Part shown: piece by piece, positions 59,525 to 64,000 of the stretch
How the letters are laid out: the number at the start of each line of letters is the position of its first letter
Position numbering within the stretch: the stretch's first letter is position 1
Assembly: GCF_029360765.1 (NCBI RefSeq)
Contig: NZ_JARKNA010000013.1
Span: forward strand, 86,600-150,599
Reading direction: 5' to 3'
Length of the DNA stretch: 64,000 nucleotides
Source: Terrimonas pollutisoli
GTDB lineage: Bacteria; Bacteroidota; Bacteroidia; Chitinophagales; Chitinophagaceae
Notes under the pieces: generated by a model
The model's input: only the letters and a program-made list of their open reading frames with translations
What the model was told of the DNA's origin: nothing
The model's database searches: none
Made by a program: the position numbers and the translations under genes

Positions 59525-60511
59525 TTATTTTTCTTTAATCATAAACACAGCCGGCACCGTTCTTTGCTTTTTATCCGAAGGCTTGATCGTTTCTTTACCA
59601 TTTACAAGCATGCAACTGCTGCCACCACCGTCCAGGTTTAACGCTTCCACGCAACCAAGATCTTTAAAGATCTGCGCCAGTTGACCCAGGGTTGCGCCTT
59701 CTGCAACACCTGCATTTCTTCCTTCCACTACCAACACAATAAGTTTGTTGTCCTTTGTATAACCCATGGCTGTACGGGGATGTTTATCATGGATAGCTTT
59801 GCCATAAAATTTACGTTCTTCTTCATTGGTAATTTTTATTTCACCATTTTGCAAAAGAACAGGGCCGCCTCCCACTGCAGCTTCCATTTTCCATTTACGA
59901 AAAGACGAGGAAAGCCTTCCCTCGTGCGGTCGTGTGACTACAGATGTTATTTGATCAAAGTAGGCAAAATTGTGATGAGATACGGAATCCCTGAGTGCTT
60001 CCATTGGCCATTGCATAGCATAGGGATATTTTTTTGTGGAATCGGTGTATAACCACGCAACATCCACTTCCCTGCGCCTGGATACACCAATAGCACTTCC
60101 AAAAGGATGACTGTAGGTCAATGTATCCTTTCCCATGCCTGGAACAGAATGAATGTTATAACTGACCAGTTTGCCATCTTTTATTACCACATTTAAATTT
60201 TGATTGGTAGCAAATGAAAAGAAAGTGGTATTGACCACTAACAGCGGCTGTCCATTCTTTTCATAAAACTGCTGGGGTGTGAGCCTCCGGTTTAGTGTAG
60301 TATCAACTGTAAATTCAAGATGCTTGTCTTTGAGATCGGCTTCCAGGTACCAGGCGATATTTGGCTTGCCATCCAGGCTGTCAATCGTTTTATACACATG
60401 CACAGATAGGGGGAGATTGCTAAAGGTCGCATCCATTTTTTGCCATTTCAACTGGGCATGGACAACGTTGGAAAATAATAACAGCAGGGTCGAAAAAATA
60501 ATTTTATTCAT
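59525..60511 (-). CDS. phosphodiester glycosidase family protein
   Basis: This secreted protein has a signal peptide (NKIIFSTLLLLFSNVVHAQ). The 328-residue chain carries the NAGPA/phosphodiester glycosidase domain (PF09992): PLLVVNTTFFSFATNQNLNV, SVVTRPHEGRLSS, HPRTAMGYTKDNKLIVLVVEGR, and the hallmark ALNLDGGGSSCMLVNGK near the C-terminus. The eukaryotic relative removes GlcNAc from phosphodiesters; bacterial members probably act on cell-wall or exopolysaccharide linkages. It is convergent with the toroid-protein gene and 30 bp downstream of an unknown lipoprotein gene on the same strand, a likely operon. Confidence 0.9.
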   Translation of the reverse strand: MNKIIFSTLLLLFSNVVHAQLKWQKMDATFSNLPLSVHVYKTIDSLDGKPNIAWYLEADLKDKHLEFTVDTTLNRRLTPQQFYEKNGQPLLVVNTTFFSFATNQNLNVVIKDGKLVSYNIHSVPGMGKDTLTYSHPFGSAIGVSRRREVDVAWLYTDSTKKYPYAMQWPMEALRDSVSHHNFAYFDQITSVVTRPHEGRLSSSFRKWKMEAAVGGGPVLLQNGEIKITNEEERKFYGKAIHDKHPRTAMGYTKDNKLIVLVVEGRNAGVAEGATLGQLAQIFKDLGCVEALNLDGGGSSCMLVNGKETIKPSDKKQRTVPAVFMIKEK

Positions 60512-60541
60512 CTTATTTATTGGGGCTAAAATATACGCTTA

Positions 60542-61375
60542 TCATTGAATCGCTCCAGCAAGCCTTTTGATAAACATCGAATACTCGATCACAAAATCCT
60601 GGCCGGCGGGAAATTTTTCCCGCTTCGATTTTTCAAATGCTGCTGCCAATATGTAGTAGGCGTCTTTAGCTTGCTGCGGGTTTTTGAATAATTGACTAAA
60701 GCTGCTCGTTTCAGAAAATGGTTTTAATTCAATACTGTGCTGGTAATACCGGAGTGGCAAAAACACCCTGGACTGCGAAAAATAAGCAGATTCTTTCGAT
60801 ACCATTTCGTAGTACAACGAATAATAGTCGAGCATTGCTTTCATCCTGTTTTTTAACTGTTCGTTATTTTCAATAGCAACAGTTTTTCGCCACCAGTTTC
60901 CTGCTGTTGTAAATAAAGTTGATCTTTTTTTATCAGGAATGCGTTTCAAAAACCAAGTCAGTTTTATTTCCTCACCATCGAGCACAATTGTTTCCACTAC
61001 CTGCATCGTATCCCGCCGGATACCCGAAAATGTTCCTTTAAAAAAATCAAGACCCTTGCCCGCATTTCGTATAAAGAGGTTTTTATTTTCCGGGTTGAAA
61101 TGCCAGTTACCGGCTGGTTTGAAAATACTATCACTTTGAAAAAAAGCGCCTCCTTCCAAAAAACTGATCGTCTTTAATCCCAATAATGATACAATCGAGT
61201 CCTGCGCATTGGTATAAGCCCTTCTTTGTTCAGCCGTGGTAAGTTCATGCTCAGGATACAGGATCAGCCAATTACCGGCAATTGCTTTCACCGGGTCTTG
61301 CTCCCTTGTTTGCCAAAAAGTACAGGAAGAAAAAACCAACACAATGATGATCAGGAAGGCAGGAACCCGGCTCAT
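60542..61375 (-). CDS. lipoprotein of unknown function
   Basis: The ATG at 61375 starts a lipoprotein signal with lipobox VFSSC (PAFLIIIVLVFSSC). The 277-residue protein has no recognised family. The N-terminal half (KAIAGNWLILYPEHELT, FLEGGAFFQS, PAGNWHFNPENKNLFIRN) resembles a lipocalin-like beta barrel used in many Bacteroidota lipoproteins, the C-terminal half is helical. It lies 30 bp upstream of the phosphodiester glycosidase gene, so a shared envelope role is possible. Confidence 0.7.
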   Translation of the reverse strand: MSRVPAFLIIIVLVFSSCTFWQTREQDPVKAIAGNWLILYPEHELTTAEQRRAYTNAQDSIVSLLGLKTISFLEGGAFFQSDSIFKPAGNWHFNPENKNLFIRNAGKGLDFFKGTFSGIRRDTMQVVETIVLDGEEIKLTWFLKRIPDKKRSTLFTTAGNWWRKTVAIENNEQLKNRMKAMLDYYSLYYEMVSKESAYFSQSRVFLPLRYYQHSIELKPFSETSSFSQLFKNPQQAKDAYYILAAAFEKSKREKFPAGQDFVIEYSMFIKRLAGAIQ

Positions 61376-61482
61376 GTATATTTTAGAAATTGATTGATGA
61401 CAAATATAAAAAAGACCTTTCCAGTTAAACCAATTCAATTAACAATGTCGTTTTGACGTAAATACAATAACACCTGTTAGTA

Positions 61483-61490
61483 TATCTTTG
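61483..61490 (+). promoter_or_regulatory. -7 element of the aldolase gene
   Basis: TATCTTTG matches TAnnTTTG exactly and lies 33 bp before the ATG at 61524. The only TTTG upstream, at 61452-61455, is farther than the usual 19-21 bp. Confidence 0.5.
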
Positions 61491-61523
61491 TTGCATTAAT
61501 TCACTGATTGCAAAAAAACGATT

Positions 61524-62597
61524 ATGCCTGCTAAAAAAATTAATGAGCTGCTCGGCGATAAGGCTGAGTATTTACTGGATCACAAATGCAAAACCATTTC
61601 CAAAAAAGAACTTCATTTACCAGGCGCCGACTTTGTTGATCGGATCTGGGTGCAAACTGACCGCAACCCTTCCGTGTTACGCAATCTCCAGGCTATGTAT
61701 GATCACGGTCGATTAGCAAATACAGGATATTTGTCCATTCTTCCTGTGGACCAGGGAATCGAACATAGTGGTGGCGCCTCGTTTGCCAAAAACCCTATTT
61801 ATTTCGACCCGGAAAATATAATCAAACTAGCTATTGAAGGTGGCTGTAATGCCGTAGCTACCACTTACGGCGGATTGGGATTTTTATCCAGGAAGTATGC
61901 CCATAAGATTCCGTTTATTGTAAAGATCAATCACAATGAGTTTTTAACTTATCCCAATAAGTTTGACCAGATCATGTTCGCTTCTGTCAAACAAAGCTGG
62001 AATCTCGGAGCCGCAGCCGTTGGCGCTACTATCTACTTTGGAAGCGATGAGTCGACCCGTCAAATACAGGAAGTAAGCAAAGCTTTTGAAATGGCGCATG
62101 AACTGGGTATGGCAACTATCCTCTGGTGTTATTTAAGAAATCCGGCTTTTAAAAAAGATGGAGTTGACTATCATGTCTCGGCCGATCTTACAGGCCAGGC
62201 CAACCACCTGGGTGTAACGATAGAAGCGGATATCATTAAGCAAAAACTGCCTGAAAATAACGGCGGCTATAATGCACTCAACACTAAAGAATCCGCTTAC
62301 GGGAAAAATGATAAAAGAATATACACCGAGTTAACCTCCGATCATCCCATTGATCTTTGCCGGTACCAGGTAGCCAATTGTTATATGGGCCGTGCCGGCT
62401 TGATCAATTCAGGTGGAGCTTCTTCAGGCGCCAGTGACATGGCGGAAGCGGTTATCACAGCTGTAGTTAACAAAAGAGCTGGTGGAATGGGATTAATCAG
62501 TGGGCGCAAAGCTTTTCAACGCCCCATGAAAGAAGGTGTTGAAATTTTAAATGCCATCCAGGATGTTTATCTTGATAAAGACATTACGATAGCGTAG
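61524..62597 (+). CDS. class I fructose-bisphosphate aldolase (DhnA/FbaB type)
   Basis: The enzyme splits fructose-1,6-bisphosphate into two trioses through a Schiff base with lysine. The protein is 357 residues with GYLSILPVDQGIEHSGGASF, GCNAVATTYGGLGFLSRKYA, IPFIVKINHNEFLTYPNKFD (Lys near the barrel), SWNLGAAAVGATIYFGSDES and LINSGGASSGASDMAEAV, all characteristic of the archaeal-type class I/DhnA family. It is predicted to work in glycolysis or gluconeogenesis. It has its own -7 promoter element and a strong terminator, so it is transcribed alone. Confidence 0.93.
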   Translation: MPAKKINELLGDKAEYLLDHKCKTISKKELHLPGADFVDRIWVQTDRNPSVLRNLQAMYDHGRLANTGYLSILPVDQGIEHSGGASFAKNPIYFDPENIIKLAIEGGCNAVATTYGGLGFLSRKYAHKIPFIVKINHNEFLTYPNKFDQIMFASVKQSWNLGAAAVGATIYFGSDESTRQIQEVSKAFEMAHELGMATILWCYLRNPAFKKDGVDYHVSADLTGQANHLGVTIEADIIKQKLPENNGGYNALNTKESAYGKNDKRIYTELTSDHPIDLCRYQVANCYMGRAGLINSGGASSGASDMAEAVITAVVNKRAGGMGLISGRKAFQRPMKEGVEILNAIQDVYLDKDITIA

Positions 62598-62611
62598 CCC
62601 GATGTTTCAAG

Positions 62612-62647
62612 CTAAAAAAGCCTTTCGGTGTCGAAAGGCTTTTTTAG
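62612..62647. terminator. bidirectional intrinsic terminator after the aldolase gene
   Basis: Perfect 16 bp arms CTAAAAAAGCCTTTCG (62612-62627) and CGAAAGGCTTTTTTAG (62632-62647) with a GTGT loop. The T-run lies inside each arm, so it works in both directions and can also serve the convergent gene at 62842. Confidence 0.95.
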
Positions 62648-62841
62648 TTATTTTGTCGATGTGTATGATTAATAATTCCGGTTGATTTAGTAACCGGCTA
62701 ATTGATAAACTATGAAAGCTAGCTACTGCAGAACAAATGGAAAGCCTGGCTAAACTCACAGAAAGATATTGTGTGGTTTATCAGACAATAACAAAGGGGG
62801 GCGAAATCGGGACATTTTATACAAACACCAGTTCCCGGTCA

Positions 62842-63183
62842 TTATCGTTGTAAATTCTGTATCCATTCAGCACCCAACACTTTTATTCTTTTATCGAGGT
62901 AGAAGAAAAAGTGATATGGTTTGGTAACAGTAATTTTTTTATCCGCTTGCAACCGGGTTTCGGTGATTTCAAAATTATGTTCCAGGACCCACGCCTTTTC
63001 AGAGTGAGGTTGTGAATACGTTTTCAATTCGCCATACGAAACAGCTTTATACGGCATGTTTTTGAAAAGCTTGGTTTCGATGTATTCCTTTATTTTTTCT
63101 GAAGCAAGTTCTTTAGCCGACCGGTTAATCTGGGCTTGCGCCAGGCAGGGAGCAGTAAGTAACAGCAGGCAAATTATCCGCAT
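62842..63183 (-). CDS. small secreted protein of unknown function
   Basis: A signal peptide (RIICLLLLTAPCLAQAQ) precedes a mature part of about 95 residues. No family is recognised. The body is basic and beta-rich (LEHNFEITETRLQADKKITVTKPYHFFFYLDKRIKVLGAEWI), starting with an amphipathic helix (KELASEKIKEYIETKLFK). The frame is intact, and start and signal peptide fit well, so it is likely real. It is a single gene in a 1 kb region otherwise without neighbours on its strand. Confidence 0.65.
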   Translation of the reverse strand: MRIICLLLLTAPCLAQAQINRSAKELASEKIKEYIETKLFKNMPYKAVSYGELKTYSQPHSEKAWVLEHNFEITETRLQADKKITVTKPYHFFFYLDKRIKVLGAEWIQNLQR

Positions 63184-63578
63184 AACAATAATTTTAAGTG
63201 TATGATAATAAAATTGAATTGTCGCGACAACTAAAGCTAAGATTAAAAAACGAAACTATTCGTAGTAAATGATGAGTGGTCAGATTTGGCTGTCAAAAAC
63301 AATATTAAAAATATAACTGTTACTAAATTTTTTGATTGGGCTTTTTGATAACTTAGCAATTGTTATTGTAATCTCAACTTCCTTTAAATCTAGCCACCAG
63401 TACTGCTGGTTATTCCTGAAATCCTTACCTCCTTTCACAAGATTAGTAGCAAAAATTATTTGCATTATCATTACTGAAACTGTCCTGGTAGCAGGTATTG
63501 AATGTGCAAGAGATTTTCACCTGTCAATATTCCTTGAAAGCATCGTTTGATTTTTCGAAAGCCACCAAACAAAAAATC
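63184..63578. other. gene-free spacer
   Basis: About 395 bp of AT-rich sequence between divergent genes. Short frames on both strands overlap each other and show no feature. A GTCGCGAC palindrome lies near 63220. No promoter could be fixed with confidence. Confidence 0.4.
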
Positions 63579-63887
63579 ATGAAAAAGATTTTTACCTGTC
63601 TTGTTATCATTGCAGGAATAATCATTGTTGTTTTCACATCCTGCCAACCTCAATCAAAGCCAAACGAAACTTCAGAAAAGCTAAGTAATGATCAGCTTGT
63701 AAAAAGAGGAAGCTATCTCGTAACTGCTATCGGCTGTGACGATTGCCATTCTCCAAAAAAAATGGGGCCAAACGGTCCGCAGGTGGATCTTGAAACTCGT
63801 CTGTCGGGCCATCCCGCTGATGCTGTGTTGGGAAAGGCGGACACCAATGTGATGAAAAATGGCTGGGTTCTATTTAGGGTCTGCTGA
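63579..63887 (+). pseudogene. c-type cytochrome lipoprotein, truncated by an IS element
   Basis: The ATG at 63579 starts a lipoprotein signal (IIIVVFTSC, Cys22). One heme site, CDDCH (C53, C56, H57), is present, preceded by QLVKRGSYLVTAIG as in Bacteroidota cytochrome c proteins that carry GHPAD motifs. The motif LSGHPADAVLGKADTNVMKNGWVLF follows and then the frame enters foreign sequence (RVC, stop). Relatives continue after WVLF for well over a hundred residues with further conserved segments. The stop is created by the IS-like end at about 63875. The residual product would be a 102-residue fragment. Confidence 0.85.
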
Positions 63888-64000
63888 TTAAGTCGCCATC
63901 AAACACTCAATTTTTTTGGAGGCGGGATATAAATTTCATGTAATACTGCCAGCCATTTAATAAACTCAACATTTTTTTGTTTAAGCCAAACAACGAGGCA
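63875..64000 (-). mobile_element. insertion sequence end, transposase C-terminus, partial
   Basis: A terminal sequence beginning AGGGTCTGCTGATTAAGTCG (from about 63876) sits at the point where cytochrome homology stops. On the minus strand a frame enters from the right edge and ends at a TGA (63901-63899): LVVWLKQKNVEFIKWLAVL continues to a PPPKKLSV C-terminus, 33 codons. This is the layout of a transposase 3' end about 20 bp inside an IS terminus. The family cannot be fixed from so short a piece; the TCTGCTGA end resembles IS5/IS1182-type termini. Confidence 0.65.

Noticed and set aside
63332..63550. 72-codon frame before the cytochrome gene
   Set aside because: It overlaps an opposite-strand frame of equal weakness in AT-rich spacer and has no recognisable feature.
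1..64000. tRNA, rRNA or riboswitch genes
   Set aside because: No cloverleaf with a T-loop signature, no rRNA-like stretch and no known riboswitch core was seen when reading the spacers; small or divergent RNAs could be missed without a covariance search.

Overview
The window looks like chromosomal DNA of a Bacteroidota bacterium, most likely a Chitinophagaceae-type soil or freshwater lineage (inference). The supporting evidence is two SusC/SusD outer-membrane import pairs, an ECF sigma/FecR pair feeding an STN-type SusC, many SPII lipoproteins with short lipoboxes, and Bacteroidota promoters (TTTG, about 20 bp, then TAnnTTTG) in place of Shine-Dalgarno-led genes. No rRNA, tRNA or CRISPR array was recognised. 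One insertion sequence is cut by the right edge.

Layout: 0.1-6 kb is an accessory stretch. It holds an unknown gene, a zinc-ribbon metallopeptidase, an RNase HI gene broken by two nonsense codons, a two-gene toxin-antitoxin module (HTH-Panacea antitoxin plus RelE-like toxin) and a SWIM zinc-finger protein. 6-22 kb is housekeeping: a transglutaminase/DUF2126 protein, fmt, a LysM protein, an RsmF-like rRNA methyltransferase, the split proton-translocating transhydrogenase (pntA1-pntA2-pntB), a methyltransferase, folA, thyA and a coiled-coil membrane protein. This part is unusually rich in short palindromes and heptamer repeats, several of them in frame inside fmt, rsmF and thyA. A second TA module (UPF0175/DUF3368) sits between thyA and folA.

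22-31.5 kb is a compact beta-glucan (laminarin-type) utilisation locus: ECF sigma, FecR, SusC, SusD, a PKD-containing lipoprotein and a GH16 endo-glucanase. Outer-membrane signalling through the SusC STN domain would release the sigma factor, and GH16, SusD and SusC would cut, bind and import the glucan. 31.5-36 kb carries proline dehydrogenase, an acyl-CoA thioesterase, a small membrane protein and a MutS2-like ATPase without Smr domain.

36-47.2 kb is a second import cluster of different logic: a ROK repressor, a SusC without STN domain, a SusD-like lipoprotein, a giant VCBS/FG-GAP protein and a vanadium-haloperoxidase/PAP2-like enzyme. The 3' end of the ROK gene has been copied into a four-unit array of about 98 bp repeats. 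47.4-57.2 kb is mixed core: lipoprotein MsrA, an orphan peptide-binding lipoprotein, a Wzx/MATE-like flippase, an NlpC/P60 hydrolase, dnaE and trxA. 57.2-64 kb is again accessory: a YdeI-like protein, an alpha-alpha-toroid protein, a phosphodiester glycosidase, unknown lipoproteins and class I aldolase. It ends with a c-type cytochrome gene cut off by an IS element.

The points I would look at first are the in-frame repeat insertions in essential genes, the ROK tail-repeat array, the two TA operons with palindromes over their promoters, the doubly broken RNase HI gene and the IS-truncated cytochrome. No clearly new multi-gene defence or biosynthetic system was found.
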